Notes: generated by a model from the letters alone, not told the origin. Numbered from the stretch's first letter, positions 34,791 to 44,875 are shown. The stretch: DNA of 64,000 nucleotides from Nonomuraea thailandensis (GCF_024172165.1 NZ_JAMZEB010000002.1:10576501-10640500), one strand, 5' to 3'. Numbers and translations: made by a program.

Positions 34791-36249
34791 GCCGGGGCAG
34801 GGCCCGCTTGAGGATCTTGCCGGTGGGGCTCATCGGCAGCTCGTCCACGAACGACACGTGACGGGGGTACTTGTACGCCGCCACCCGCTCCCGTACGAAG
34901 TCGCGCAGTTCCTCGCCGGTCACGGGCGCGCGCAGCGCCACCACGGCCTCGATCTCCTCGCCCAGCCCGGGGTGCGGCACGCCGAACACGGCCGCCTGCC
35001 GCACCGCCGGGTGCTCGTAGAGCACCTCCTCGACCTCGCGCGGGTAGACGGTGTAGCCGCCGCGGATGATCACGTCGCGGCGGCGGTCCACCAGGAAGAA
35101 GTAGCCGTCGCCGTCCACCCGCCCGAGGTCGCCGGTGTGGAACCAGCCGTCGCGGATCACCTCGGCCGTGGCCGCCGGGTCGTTCCAGTAGCCCTTCATC
35201 ACGTTGGGGCCGCGCACCACGATCTCGCCGATCTCGCCGGCGGGCAGCTCGCGGCCGTCGTCGCCGACGACCTTCATCTCGACGCCCCTGATGGGCCAGC
35301 CGATGGAGCCAGGCCTGCGGTGCGAGCCGCCCCGGTTGGTCGCGGCGACGGGGGAGGTCTCGCTGAGCCCGTACCCCTCGACGATCTCGCAGCCGAACCT
35401 GGCCTCGTAGGCCCGCAGCACGTCCAGCGGCAGCGCCGCCCCGCCGGAGGCGCAGACCCGCAGCATCGACATGTCGGAGGCGCCGGGATGGTCGAGCAAC
35501 GCGATGAACATGGTCGGCACGCCCTGGAAGACCGTCACCCCGTCCCGCCGGATGACCTCAAGGGCCCGCCCCGGGTCGAAACGGCCCAGCAGCGTCAGCC
35601 GGGCGCCCGCGTGCACGGTCGCGTTGAGCGAGCAGGTCTGGCCGAAGGTGTGGTAGAGCGGCAGCGCGCCGAGCACGACGTCGTCCACGCCGAGCGCGTG
35701 CATGCGGGCCACGGTGGCGGCGTTGCCCCCCAGGTTCGCGTGGGTGAGCTCGATGCCCTTGGGGCGGCCGGTGGTGCCGGAGGTGTAGTGCACGACCGCG
35801 GTGTCGTCGGGCTCCAGGTCGGCGATCTCGCGCTCGGCCGCGACGCCCCGCAGCAGCCGCCTGAACTCTCCCGGCACCACGAAGAAGCAGTCGGTGCCCG
35901 CCGAGCCCGCCTCCGCCGTCTCGGCGAACGCGTGCCAGGCGATCAGCAGCCGCGCCCCGCAGTCCCCCAGGTACGCGGCGATCTCGCGCCGCTTCAGCAG
36001 CGGGTCCAGCGGGACCACCACGGCCCCGACCCGCAGCACCCCGTAGTAGACGACGCCGAACTCCGGCACGTTCGGCAACATGATCGCGACCCGGTCGCCG
36101 GGGCCGATCCCGCGGCACCGCAGCAGGCCCGCCAGGCGGGCGCTCAGTTCGTCGAGGGTGCCGTAGGTGAGCTGCGCCTCGTCCAGCGTGAGAACCGCTC
36201 TGCCGCCGAGCCGGGCAGCGGCGGTGTGGAGCCGGTCAGCGAGGTTCAT
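34768..36249 (-). CDS. AMP-forming acyl-CoA synthetase/ligase
   Basis: 493 aa from ATG 36249. The motifs are complete: P-loop YTSGTTGRPKGIELTH, A5 EGYGLSETSP, A7 GWFHTGDLGRVDGDGYFF, A8 RRDVIIRGGYTVYPREVEEV and catalytic Lys in PTGKILKR. It activates a carboxylic acid to its CoA thioester; medium/long-chain or aryl acids are both possible. Its start lies within the 3' end of the PucR-type regulator gene (14-bp overlap), so the two are coupled. The divergent Liv-type importer suggests that it activates an imported carboxylate. Confidence 0.93.
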   Translation of the reverse strand: MNLADRLHTAAARLGGRAVLTLDEAQLTYGTLDELSARLAGLLRCRGIGPGDRVAIMLPNVPEFGVVYYGVLRVGAVVVPLDPLLKRREIAAYLGDCGARLLIAWHAFAETAEAGSAGTDCFFVVPGEFRRLLRGVAAEREIADLEPDDTAVVHYTSGTTGRPKGIELTHANLGGNAATVARMHALGVDDVVLGALPLYHTFGQTCSLNATVHAGARLTLLGRFDPGRALEVIRRDGVTVFQGVPTMFIALLDHPGASDMSMLRVCASGGAALPLDVLRAYEARFGCEIVEGYGLSETSPVAATNRGGSHRRPGSIGWPIRGVEMKVVGDDGRELPAGEIGEIVVRGPNVMKGYWNDPAATAEVIRDGWFHTGDLGRVDGDGYFFLVDRRRDVIIRGGYTVYPREVEEVLYEHPAVRQAAVFGVPHPGLGEEIEAVVALRAPVTGEELRDFVRERVAAYKYPRHVSFVDELPMSPTGKILKRALPRLRAGTYG

Positions 36250-37579
36250 GGAATGACCGTACGTCCGAGATCCCACGGCTCTCATTGGTCGCGGCGGCCA
36301 GTCTTTCCCGCCCGGCATTGGTGGGCAGGGCATCATGCAGCGCGATGGCGACGAGCAGCTCCACCAGATCGTTGATGGAGCGCAGGCTGCGCCCGGTGCG
36401 CTCCTGGATGCGGCGCATGCGGTACTGCGCGGTGTTCGGGTGGATCTGGAGGCGTTCGGCGGCGGTTCGCAGGTTCAGGTCCGCGGCGGCGAACGCCCTG
36501 ATCGTGGCCGTCAGCACGCCGCCGCGCGCCCGGTCCTCGGACAACAAGGACGTGATGCGCGGATCGACCAGGTTGCGGGCGGTGTCGTCGGCCTTGAGCG
36601 CCAGGTACTGGAAGGGCGTGATCCTGGGCAGCGCCGCCACGCCGCCCTCCTCGGGCACGAAGTCCAGCACGGCCCTGGCCTCCTGGTAGGCCTGCGGGAT
36701 CTGCGCGGCGCCCGCCGCGACGGTGCTGACGCCCATGGCGAGCCTGACGCCCTCGACGGCCAGGCTCTCCACCACGCCCTGCAGCCGGTCGCACAGCTCC
36801 TCCGGCCCCGTGCCGGGGCCGAGCACGGGGATGGCGACGATCTCCGACCTGCGCACGACCGACAGCGTACGGGTGCCGTTCCCGGCGATCCTGGCGATGG
36901 CCGCGCACGCCGAATGCCGGGCGTCCTCGGGATCGGCCGCCGCCCCGGCCAGCACCGCGGTCACCACGAGCAGCGGCGTGCGCGCGTCCTGGCCCAGGCC
37001 GTGCGCCTGCGCCGCGGCCACCTCCCTGCCCCGCGTGGGCGCGCACCCGGCCAGCAGCGTCTCCAGCAGGTCGCGGGTCTCGCGCACCGCCTCCGCCGCC
37101 GCGTACTGCTGGAACTCCATGTACGCGTTCGCCGCGTGCGTGCTGGCGAAGTCGCAGTAGCGCATCAGCGGCGTCGCCAGCGACAGCGCGGCCTCGCGCC
37201 CGGCGTAGGTGTGCCCGGCCCGCTCGACCACGGCCTCCCAGAACACCTGCTGCCCGACCCGGAAGGCGTTGATGTAGTCGGCCAGCGCCACGCCCGCCCT
37301 GGCGCGGCGCATGGCGGCGCGACGGGTGAACGAGATGTCCTCGAACGTCACCGTCCGGTCCTCCAGGAGCACGCCCAGCTTGGCCCGGTAGTGCTTGACC
37401 ACCTGGTCCCGCACGTCGGCGTGGAAGGCCGCGCCCATGGCGTCGTAGGCGGGGATCTCCTCCCGCATCGTCGTGACCGCGACGTCGGCCAGCTCCTGGA
37501 GGTCGCCGAGCAACCCGGACAGGATGCGTGTGCGTTCCGCGCGTACGGCGGCTTCCACGGTGCTCGAACCAGTGGACAT
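36236..37579 (-). CDS. PucR/CdaR-type transcriptional regulator
   Basis: 447 aa from ATG 37579; ATG 37594 or 37600 also fit and no ribosome site decides. The C-terminus is the PucR-type helix-turn-helix AAADLNLRTAAERLQIHPNT followed by AQYRMRRIQERTGRSL. The upstream part is a GGDEF-like regulatory fold, and residues 1-180 are helical (RsbRD-like). Regulators of this type control purine, glycerate or aromatic/organic-acid pathways. It is coupled to the acyl-CoA ligase and divergent from the Liv-type importer, so it is the likely local regulator. Confidence 0.9.
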   Translation of the reverse strand: MSTGSSTVEAAVRAERTRILSGLLGDLQELADVAVTTMREEIPAYDAMGAAFHADVRDQVVKHYRAKLGVLLEDRTVTFEDISFTRRAAMRRARAGVALADYINAFRVGQQVFWEAVVERAGHTYAGREAALSLATPLMRYCDFASTHAANAYMEFQQYAAAEAVRETRDLLETLLAGCAPTRGREVAAAQAHGLGQDARTPLLVVTAVLAGAAADPEDARHSACAAIARIAGNGTRTLSVVRRSEIVAIPVLGPGTGPEELCDRLQGVVESLAVEGVRLAMGVSTVAAGAAQIPQAYQEARAVLDFVPEEGGVAALPRITPFQYLALKADDTARNLVDPRITSLLSEDRARGGVLTATIRAFAAADLNLRTAAERLQIHPNTAQYRMRRIQERTGRSLRSINDLVELLVAIALHDALPTNAGRERLAAATNESRGISDVRSFHEPR

Positions 37580-37731
37580 GCCGGGATGATCCATGGCCAT
37601 TGCCGCACGGTCAACGGGTTGTAACCGGGATGAGACCCAGCCTGTGCTCAGAGGACAACTCGCCAGAAACATCTTGGGTCACCGTGCCCAATGCGGCCCT
37701 TGACGAGCGGATCCTACGCTGAGCCCAATTC

Positions 37732-37744
37732 AGAACATTGTTCT
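37732..37744. promoter_or_regulatory. Inverted repeat AGAACATTGTTCT before the Liv-type operon
   Basis: A perfect 6-1-6 inverted repeat ending two bases before the AGGAGG ribosome site of the first transporter gene. Its position would block initiation or translation if bound. It is a candidate PucR target. Confidence 0.5.
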
Positions 37745-37756
37745 CCAGGAGGCCGG

Positions 37757-38511
37757 ATGCTGGAGGTACACGATCTTACCGTTCGCTTCGGCGGCATCAC
37801 CGCGCTGGACGGCGTGGGGTTCGGGGTGGCGGGCGTGGAGATGGTGGGGCTCATCGGGCCGAACGGCGCCGGCAAGACCACCCTGTTCAACTGCCTGACC
37901 CGGCGCTACACCCCGCAGTCCGGGACGATCACGTACGAGGGCAAGGACCTGGTCGCCGTGGCGCCGCACGCCGTCGTCGGGCTCGGCATCGCCAGGACCT
38001 TCCAGAACCTGGGCCTGTTCCCCCGCCTGTCCGTACGCGACAACGTGCTGGTCGGCGCGCACCACAGGGGCCGCGCCGGCTTCTTCTCCGCCGGGCTGAG
38101 GCTGCCGGGCGTGGGCCGCGAGGAACGCGAGCTGCGCGCCGAGGCCGACGCCCTGCTGGAACGGCTGGGGCTGACCCAGGTGGCCGCGCACCCGGCGACC
38201 GGGCTGCCGTTCGGCACCCTCAAGCGGGTCGAGCTGGCCCGCGCGCTCATCGCCCGCCCCCGGCTGCTGCTCCTCGACGAGCCGGTCAACGGGCTGAACG
38301 CGGCGGAGGTGGAGGAGTTCGCGGGCACGCTGGAGTCGATCCGCACCGAGTACGGCCTGACGGTCATCGTGGTCGAGCACCACATGGGGTTCGTCATGGG
38401 CATCTGCGAGCGCATCGTCTGCCTCGACTTCGGCCGCAAGATCGCCGAAGGGCCCCCGGAAGAGGTCCAGCGCGACCCGGCCGTGATCGAGGCGTACCTG
38501 GGGACGGCGGC

Positions 38512-38515
<4 letters not shown>
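37757..38515 (+). CDS. Branched-chain-type ABC ATPase, LivG type
   Basis: 252 aa. The ATG has a strong AGGAGG. Walker A is GPNGAGKT, the Q-loop lies in GIARTFQNLGLF, the family-typical signature is LPFGTLKRVELARAL and Walker B is LLLLDEPVNGLN, followed by VVEHHMGF. It is the first gene of a complete five-gene Liv/HAAT-type importer. The stop overlaps the LivF-type start in an ATGA. Confidence 0.93.
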
Positions 38516-39228
<713 letters not shown>

Positions 39229-39232
39229 CGCG

Positions 39233-40114
39233 ATGGCCGGATTCCTGCAGCAGGTCGTCGAGGGGCTCGGCGCGGGCGCCATCTACGCCAGCCTGGCGCT
39301 GGCCCTGGTGCTGATCTATCAGTTCACCGGGATCGTCAACTTCGCCCAGGGCGAGCTGGCCATGTTCTCGACCTACATCGCCTGGCAGTGCGTGGCCGCC
39401 GGCATGCCGTTCTGGCTGGCGCTGGTGGTGACGCTGGCCGTGTCGTTCGCCGGCGGCATGCTCATCGAACGGGTGATCATCAGGCCGGTCGAGGGCGCTC
39501 CCGAGCTGACCATCGTGATCGTCACCGTCGGGCTGTTCATCTTCGTCAACGCCGCCGCCGGCTGGATCTGGACGTTCCTCATCAAGGACTTCCCGAACCC
39601 GTTCCCCGGCGGCGCGCTGGAGGCGGTGGGGATCAGCGTCAGCTTCTCCACGCTGGGCGTGCTCGGCGTGGTGGGGCTGGTCATGGGGCTGCTGTACCTG
39701 CTCTTCCAGTACACCAAGATCGGGCTCGGCATGCGGGCCGTGGCCACGAACCCCGCCTCCGCCCGGCTGGTCGGCATCCGCGTGGGCCGCACGCTCGCGC
39801 TCGGCTGGGGCCTGGCCGCCACCGTGGGCGCCGTGTCCGGGGTGCTCGTGGCGCCGCTGCTGTTCCTGGAGCCGAACATGATGGGCGGCGTTCTCATCTA
39901 CGCCTTCGCCGCCGCCACGCTCGGCGGCTTCGACAGCCCGCTCGGCGCGGTCGTCGGCGGGCTGGTCGTGGGCGTCGCCGAGACGCTCGCCGGGGCCTAC
40001 GTCGGCTTCATCGGCTCCGACCTCAAGGTGGGAGTGCCGCTGGTGATCATCCTCGGTGTGCTGCTGCTGCGGCCCCAGGGGCTCTTCGGACGGGCGGCGG
40101 TGGAGCGGGCATGA
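39233..40114 (+). CDS. Branched-chain-type ABC permease, LivH type
   Basis: 293 aa with about eight helices. The N-terminus GLGAGAIYASLALALVLIYQ and NFAQGELAMFSTY are family signatures, as is GMRAVATNPASARLVGIRV before the GWGLAATVGAVSGVL helix. It pairs with LivM. The stop overlaps the LivM-type start. Confidence 0.93.
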   Translation: MAGFLQQVVEGLGAGAIYASLALALVLIYQFTGIVNFAQGELAMFSTYIAWQCVAAGMPFWLALVVTLAVSFAGGMLIERVIIRPVEGAPELTIVIVTVGLFIFVNAAAGWIWTFLIKDFPNPFPGGALEAVGISVSFSTLGVLGVVGLVMGLLYLLFQYTKIGLGMRAVATNPASARLVGIRVGRTLALGWGLAATVGAVSGVLVAPLLFLEPNMMGGVLIYAFAAATLGGFDSPLGAVVGGLVVGVAETLAGAYVGFIGSDLKVGVPLVIILGVLLLRPQGLFGRAAVERA

Positions 40115-41109
40115 GTCTTGACAGCAAGATCGAGGTGAAGCCGGCGCCGGTGAAGGAGCGCAGGAGGCTCGACTGGCGGTGGGCCGGCCTCGGCCTGCTC
40201 CTGGCCGCCGCGATCTACGCACCCTTCCAGCTCGTCCCCTTCCACGTCTTCCAGCTCACGATGGTGCTGGTGTACGCGGTGGCGCTGCTCGGGCTCAACC
40301 TCCTCGTCGGCCACGCGGGGCAGATCTCGCTCGGTCACGGCGCCTTCTTCGCCGTGGGCGCGTACACCGCCGCCATCCTGATGGATCACTGGGCGTTGCC
40401 GTACCCGCTGACCCTGCCCCTCGCGGCGGCGGTGGCGTTCGTGCTCGGCCTCGCGCTCGGCGTGCCGGCCATGCGGCTGCGCGGCCTGTACCTGGCGCTC
40501 GTGACGCTCGCCATCGCGATCTTCCTCGTTCCGCTGCTGAAGCGGTTCGAGGAGCTGACCGGCGGCTCCATGGGCCTGACGCTGGCCAAGCCCGCGCCAC
40601 CCGCGTGGAGCGGGCTGGCCGAGGACCAGTGGCTGTACTTCCTCACGCTGGCCGTCGCCGTCGTGGCGTTCCTGCTGGCCGCCTCGCTGCTGCGCTCGCG
40701 GGTGGGCCGGGCCCTGCACGCGCTCAGGGACAACGAGACGGCGGCCGAGGTCATGGGGGTGCGGCTGTCGTTCTACAAGACGCTCGCGTTCGCCTGGAGC
40801 GCCATGTTCGCCGGGGCGGCGGGGTGTGTCTACACGTGGGTGATCGGGTTCGTCTCACCGGACTCGTTCACCGTGAACCTGTCGATCACCTTGCTGGCCG
40901 GCCTGGTCGTCGGCGGGCTCGGCTCGTTGTCCGGACCCGTGCTCGGCGGGTTGTTCGTCATGTTCGTGCCGAGCATCTCTCAGGACGTCAACGACGCGGC
41001 GCCCGGCGTCATCTTCGGCCTGCTGATCATCGCGGTGATGTACGTGGCCCCGACGGGGCTGGCCGGTCTGGCCGGGCGCTTGATCAAGAAGATTCCCCGG
41101 AAGGAGTAA
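40111..41109 (+). CDS. Branched-chain-type ABC permease, LivM type
   Basis: 332 aa. After a charged leader (KPAPVKERRRLDW) the family core begins with NLLVGHAGQISLGHGAFFAV; MRLRGLYLALVTLAIA and RDNETAAEVMGVRLSFYKTL are also typical. It completes the pore. Five bases separate it from the binding protein gene. Confidence 0.93.
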   Translation: MSLDSKIEVKPAPVKERRRLDWRWAGLGLLLAAAIYAPFQLVPFHVFQLTMVLVYAVALLGLNLLVGHAGQISLGHGAFFAVGAYTAAILMDHWALPYPLTLPLAAAVAFVLGLALGVPAMRLRGLYLALVTLAIAIFLVPLLKRFEELTGGSMGLTLAKPAPPAWSGLAEDQWLYFLTLAVAVVAFLLAASLLRSRVGRALHALRDNETAAEVMGVRLSFYKTLAFAWSAMFAGAAGCVYTWVIGFVSPDSFTVNLSITLLAGLVVGGLGSLSGPVLGGLFVMFVPSISQDVNDAAPGVIFGLLIIAVMYVAPTGLAGLAGRLIKKIPRKE

Positions 41110-41114
41110 GAGGG

Positions 41115-42401
41115 ATGCGAGTTTCAGCGATCGGTTGCACGGCGCTGCTCCTGCTCGCCGTCGCCGCATGCGGGGGGCGCTCGGGTTCCGACGGAACCGG
41201 CACGGGCACCGGCGGCACGGCCGCGGCGGGAGGCCAGTGCGCGGGGCAGCAGACCACCGGCATCACCGACTCGAGCATCAAGCTGGGCGGCATCTACCCG
41301 CTGTCCGGCCCCGCCTCCGCCTACGGGGACATCCCCAAGGGCATCAAGGCCTACTTCGACTACGTCAACGCCGAGAAGGGCGGCATCGGCGGGCGCAAGG
41401 TCGAGTTCGTCGTCCGCGACGACGGCTACTCGCCGCCCAAGGCCGTCGAGGAGGCCCGCAGGCTGGTGGAGCAGGAGCAGGTCTTCGCCCTGTTCCAGAC
41501 GCTCGGCACCCCCTCCACCGCCGCCACCTGGGACTACACCAACCAGCGCAAGGTGCCGCAGGTCTTCGTGGCCACCGGCGCCTCCATCTGGGGCACCGAC
41601 ACCGCCCACCCGTGGACGATCGGCTGGCAGCCCAACTACATCTCCGAGGCCCGCGTCTACGCGGCCTACCTGAAGAAGGAGAAGCCGGACGCCAAGGTCG
41701 CCGTGCTCTACCAGAACGACGACTTCGGCAAGGACCTGTTCGGCGGCTTCAAGCGCGCTCTCGAAGGCACCCAGGTGCAGGTCGTGGCCGAGCAGAGCTA
41801 CGAGGTCACCGACCCCAGCATCGACCCGCAGATGCGCAACCTCGCCGACTCCAAGGCCGACGTCTTCCTCAACATCACCACGCCGAAGTTCGGCTCCCAG
41901 GCGCTGGCCGCCGACGCCAAGAACACGAAGTGGAACCCGCTGCACATCGTCAACAACGTCGCCGCCTCCATCACGGTGCTCAAGCCGGTCGGGTTCGCGA
42001 ACGTGCAGGGGGTCGTGTCGGCCACGTACTACAAGGACCCGAACGACCCGACGTGGGCGAACGACGCCGAGATGCAGCTCTACAAGCAGAAGATGCAGCA
42101 GTACGCGCCCGGGGCCGACGCCAACGTGCCGTACCACACCTTCGGCTGGGCGGCGGCCAGCAGCTTCCACAAGGCCATGGAGGCGGCGGCCTGCCCGACC
42201 CGCGAGGGCCTGCGCGACTCCGTGCGCAACCTCAAGGGGGTGAAGGTGGACATGCTGCTGCCCGGGGTGACGCTGGACACCGCGCAGGGGGACGGGTTCC
42301 CGATCGAGTCGATGCAGCTCATGACGTTCAAGGGAGAGCGGTGGGAGCTGTTCGGGGACGTGATCGACACCCGCAAGGAGTTCGGCCCGCTGGGCGGCTG
42401 A
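41115..42401 (+). CDS. Periplasmic-binding-type lipoprotein, LivK/HAAT family
   Basis: 428 aa. The lipobox is LLLAVAAC, followed by a Gly/Thr/Ser-rich tether. The mature domain (SSIKLGGIYPLSGPASAYGD, IGGRKVEFVVRDDGYSPPKA, KVAVLYQNDDFGKDLFGGF) is a type I periplasmic binding fold. This family binds branched-chain amino acids, amides, urea or aromatic and other carboxylates. A carboxylate is favoured here because the divergent partner is an acyl-CoA ligase. It is last in the importer operon and is followed by a hairpin. Confidence 0.92.
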   Translation: MRVSAIGCTALLLLAVAACGGRSGSDGTGTGTGGTAAAGGQCAGQQTTGITDSSIKLGGIYPLSGPASAYGDIPKGIKAYFDYVNAEKGGIGGRKVEFVVRDDGYSPPKAVEEARRLVEQEQVFALFQTLGTPSTAATWDYTNQRKVPQVFVATGASIWGTDTAHPWTIGWQPNYISEARVYAAYLKKEKPDAKVAVLYQNDDFGKDLFGGFKRALEGTQVQVVAEQSYEVTDPSIDPQMRNLADSKADVFLNITTPKFGSQALAADAKNTKWNPLHIVNNVAASITVLKPVGFANVQGVVSATYYKDPNDPTWANDAEMQLYKQKMQQYAPGADANVPYHTFGWAAASSFHKAMEAAACPTREGLRDSVRNLKGVKVDMLLPGVTLDTAQGDGFPIESMQLMTFKGERWELFGDVIDTRKEFGPLGG

Positions 42402-42410
42402 CGTGACGGA

Positions 42411-42446
42411 CCGGGGACCCCGGCCTCAGGGCTTGACGGTCCCCGG
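42411..42446. terminator. Hairpin after the Liv-type operon
   Basis: A perfect 9-bp stem, CCGGGGACC (42411-42419) with GGTCCCCGG (42438-42446), and an 18-base loop. It sits between convergent genes. The second arm comes from the 23-bp duplicated unit described at 42421. Confidence 0.55.
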
Positions 42447-42466
42447 CCTCAGGGCTTGACGGTCCC
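42421..42466. repeat. 23-bp tandem duplication at the end of the epimerase gene
   Basis: The 23-bp unit beginning CGGCCTCAGGGCTTGACGGT occurs at 42421-42443 and 42444-42466. The second copy carries the last codons (GTVKP) and stop of the epimerase; the first is an untranslated echo just past the stop. Confidence 0.85.
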
Positions 42467-43402
42467 CGCCCGTACCAGCCAGTCGACCGCCTCGGAGACG
42501 GCCTCCAGCGAGGTGTACCGGGGCCGGTGCCCCAGCAGCCGCTCGGCCTTCTCCATGCTGCAGTGCGGGCTGTGCAGGATGTGGTCGTAGGTGAGCTTCG
42601 CGTCGAACTCCGGCACCGTGGCCTTCCACTCCTCCCATGGCAGGAACGCCAGCCGCGCCTCCTGCCCGAACCATCCCGCCACCGCCTCGGCGAACCCGCG
42701 CAACGTCAGGGCGGTGGTGGCGACGGAGTGGAAGCTCTCGCCGACGGCCGCGGACGGGGCGGCCATGGCGTCCATGAACAGCCGCGCGACGTCGTCGGCG
42801 TGCACGTGCTGCACGGTCTCCATGCCCAGGTTGGGCAGCGCGACCTCGCTCCCCTCGGCGAGCTGCTGGAACACCTCGGGGTTGACGTTCCCGGCCGGGT
42901 TCACCGGCACCCACCCGGGCCCGGTGATGTGCCCCGGATGGATGATCGTGACGGGGAACCCCTCGCGGTGGGCCCGGTCGAGCAGGTGAGCCTCGATGGC
43001 CGCCTTCTGGACGCCGTACTCGCCGAACGGCGTCCGCCTGGCAGCCTCGGTCGTCGGCACCTGCGCGCTCGGCCCGTGCACCCAGATCGTCCCGCAGTGC
43101 AGGAACTGCCGCACCCGGCCGGCGAGCGCGTCGGCGATCGCCCGGGCGCTCGCCTCGGTGAAGCAGATGAGGTCGATGACCACGTCGCCGCCGAGCCCGG
43201 CGATCCGCCGCCCGAAGGTGCCGTCCGCCTCCTCGGCCTCCCGGTCGGCGACGACGGTGGCGACCCGCTGCCACGCGCCGTGAGGCGTGTACGGCTCCCG
43301 CTTCCCCCGGCTCACGTTGACGACCTCATGCCCGGCCGCGACCAGGCGGGGGATGAGATACGTCCCGATATGTCCACTGCCGCCGATCACCACAACACGC
43401 AT
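42449..43402 (-). CDS. NAD(P)-dependent epimerase/dehydratase-family protein
   Basis: 317 aa. The Rossmann motif GGSGHIGTYLIPRLVAAGHE opens the protein, and YGVQK fits the YxxxK active-site pair of extended short-chain dehydrogenases. Later HPGHITGPGWVPVNP and RYTSLEAVSEAVDWLVRAG are typical of sugar-nucleotide epimerase or isoflavone-reductase-like members. The substrate is not known. It begins with ATG and lies 18 bp downstream of the isomerase-type gene on the same strand. Confidence 0.85.
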   Translation of the reverse strand: MRVVVIGGSGHIGTYLIPRLVAAGHEVVNVSRGKREPYTPHGAWQRVATVVADREAEEADGTFGRRIAGLGGDVVIDLICFTEASARAIADALAGRVRQFLHCGTIWVHGPSAQVPTTEAARRTPFGEYGVQKAAIEAHLLDRAHREGFPVTIIHPGHITGPGWVPVNPAGNVNPEVFQQLAEGSEVALPNLGMETVQHVHADDVARLFMDAMAAPSAAVGESFHSVATTALTLRGFAEAVAGWFGQEARLAFLPWEEWKATVPEFDAKLTYDHILHSPHCSMEKAERLLGHRPRYTSLEAVSEAVDWLVRAGTVKP

Positions 43403-43420
43403 GGGCTCAGCGTAACCTCA

Positions 43421-44053
43421 TCAGGCCGGCCCGCAACGCGCGCGCAGGATCGGGACTCCGTCCCCTTCCAGCTCGTCGCAGTGCGCCACGCGTCCGGTCA
43501 TCGCCATGACCAGGGCGACGGTGCGCCCGGAGACGACCGCTCCCGAGCCGGTCTCGAACGGCCCGTCGGAGGCGACGAGCCGCAGCCCGCCGATCCGCCC
43601 CTTGGCCTGCACGACCAGGTCCGACCTCCGGTAGTACTCGGCCACCCGCGTGACGGTCCCGATCGGGTAGTCGCGGCGGATGCCCAGGGGGCGGCGGATG
43701 TCCTCCCCGTGCACGATCGTCTCCCCGAGCATCGCCACCGCGGGCAGGGGCGGCGAGGTCGTACTGGTGACGACGCGCTCGAACCGCCGCAGGGTCTCGG
43801 CCCCGTCGGCGCCCAGGTGCTCGGCCAGCCGCATGGCCACCTGCTTGTCGAAGTCGAACCGGCAGCGGATCACGCCCGCCAGCCACCGCAGCGGGCTGAG
43901 GCTGGCGCCGGCGGTCAGGTGGGCGAGCACCTCGCGGACCGAGAGCCCGGCGCACAACGACGGCGCCGCCCACCGCTCCTCCGCCAGGCCGGCCAGGTCG
44001 GTGGCCAGGGCGGCGCGCTCGGCGTGGATCAGTGCCCGGACTGCGTCTGTCAT
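43421..44053 (-). CDS. Maleylpyruvate isomerase/mycothiol-transferase-like (DinB-fold) protein
   Basis: 210 aa. VRALIHAERAALATDLAGLA and WAAPSLCAGLSVREVLAHLT are the actinobacterial MDMPI N-terminal pattern, in which histidines coordinate a metal in mycothiol-dependent enzymes. ETIVHGEDIRRPLGI supplies the second His segment. The C-terminal domain (LRLVASDG, VVSGRTVALVMAMTGR) resembles the SCP2-like half. The exact reaction is unknown. It is followed by the epimerase gene and preceded by a 115-bp gap that shows no clear feature. Confidence 0.82.
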   Translation of the reverse strand: MTDAVRALIHAERAALATDLAGLAEERWAAPSLCAGLSVREVLAHLTAGASLSPLRWLAGVIRCRFDFDKQVAMRLAEHLGADGAETLRRFERVVTSTTSPPLPAVAMLGETIVHGEDIRRPLGIRRDYPIGTVTRVAEYYRRSDLVVQAKGRIGGLRLVASDGPFETGSGAVVSGRTVALVMAMTGRVAHCDELEGDGVPILRARCGPA

Positions 44054-44168
44054 GACGGGATGTCTCCCCTGAGGTCGTGGAACGAGAAGGGTATGGCCCT
44101 CAGCAGGGAAGACTTCCGTCGCGTCGCAAACTCATCGGGCAGGCGGTCGAGGGCAGGCGCGGCCCGGC

Positions 44169-44834
44169 TCAAGGCGGTGGCGGGGTCGGCCGCCGTTCGA
44201 GCAGCCCGATCAGGAAGGCGAGTTGCTCCGCGTACCGCTCGACGGTCTCGGCCGAGCTCCCGCCGGATCCGAGGAGCCCGCGGGCGAGTTGCGGGTACAC
44301 CGCGAGCGCGTTGCCGGCGCTCATGGCGATCAGCAGCAGCGCGGCCGGGTCGATACGGTCGTCGAGCTCGCCGGCGCGCTGCCGCTCCCGGAGCTGCTCC
44401 ACCTCCTGGCGGAGCCGCTCGTTGCGCTCCTGGCCCTCCTCGCCGTCCTCGCCGGTGTCCTGGAGGCCCTCCCAGGCGAGCAGCCGGCCGCCGAGCCGGG
44501 GGCCGGCGCCGATCCGCACGTAGTGCCTGACCAGCTCGGGCAGGCTCGCGTCGGCGGGGACGTTCTCCGCCTCGTACGCCCGCCACCGCCGCCCGACCGC
44601 GCGGTACAGCCCTTCCTTGCCGTCGAAGTAGTACGCGATGAGCTGCTGGTTCACGCCGGCGCGCGCGGCGATCTCGGCGACCCTGGCCCCGGCGACGCCC
44701 TTGGCGGAGAACTCCTCGATCGCGGCCTCGAGGATGCGCGCCTTCGTGCGTTCGGGATCGCGTTGCCGCTCGTGGGGGGCGGGCGCCCGGCGGCGGCTCC
44801 TCGAGGCCTTGTCCTCAGACGTCATGACCGGCAT
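44169..44834 (-). CDS. TetR-family transcriptional regulator
   Basis: 221 aa from ATG 44834 (44825 is an alternative). A basic leader (SRSRRRAPAPHERQRDPERT) precedes the helix-turn-helix VAEIAARAGVNQQLIAYYFD. The C-terminal domain contains a Glu/Arg-rich helix (EEGQERNERLRQEVEQLRER) that may dimerise. It lies downstream of the FAD monooxygenase on the same strand, separated by 41 bp that hold an imperfect palindrome, so it may regulate itself and the neighbouring monooxygenase and P450 genes. Confidence 0.88.
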   Translation of the reverse strand: MPVMTSEDKASRSRRRAPAPHERQRDPERTKARILEAAIEEFSAKGVAGARVAEIAARAGVNQQLIAYYFDGKEGLYRAVGRRWRAYEAENVPADASLPELVRHYVRIGAGPRLGGRLLAWEGLQDTGEDGEEGQERNERLRQEVEQLRERQRAGELDDRIDPAALLLIAMSAGNALAVYPQLARGLLGSGGSSAETVERYAEQLAFLIGLLERRPTPPPP

Positions 44835-44857
44835 TGTGCCATCTAGGCGGTTGACTG

Positions 44858-44873
44858 ATTCAGGTACTCGAAT
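44858..44873. promoter_or_regulatory. Imperfect palindrome upstream of TetR
   Basis: ATTCAGGTACTCGAAT is a 16-bp imperfect dyad centred on GTAC in the gap between the monooxygenase stop and the TetR start. It may be the autoregulatory site. Confidence 0.3.
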
Positions 44874-44875
44874 GA

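Noticed and set aside
37674..37691. Inverted repeat TTGGG...CCCAA upstream of the Liv-type operon
   Set aside because: Only five-base arms with an eight-base spacer; weaker than the perfect 6-1-6 repeat at 37732.
42421..42466. Possible attachment site or CRISPR-like repeat
   Set aside because: Only two contiguous 23-bp copies without spacers, integrase or tRNA; a local tandem duplication is sufficient.
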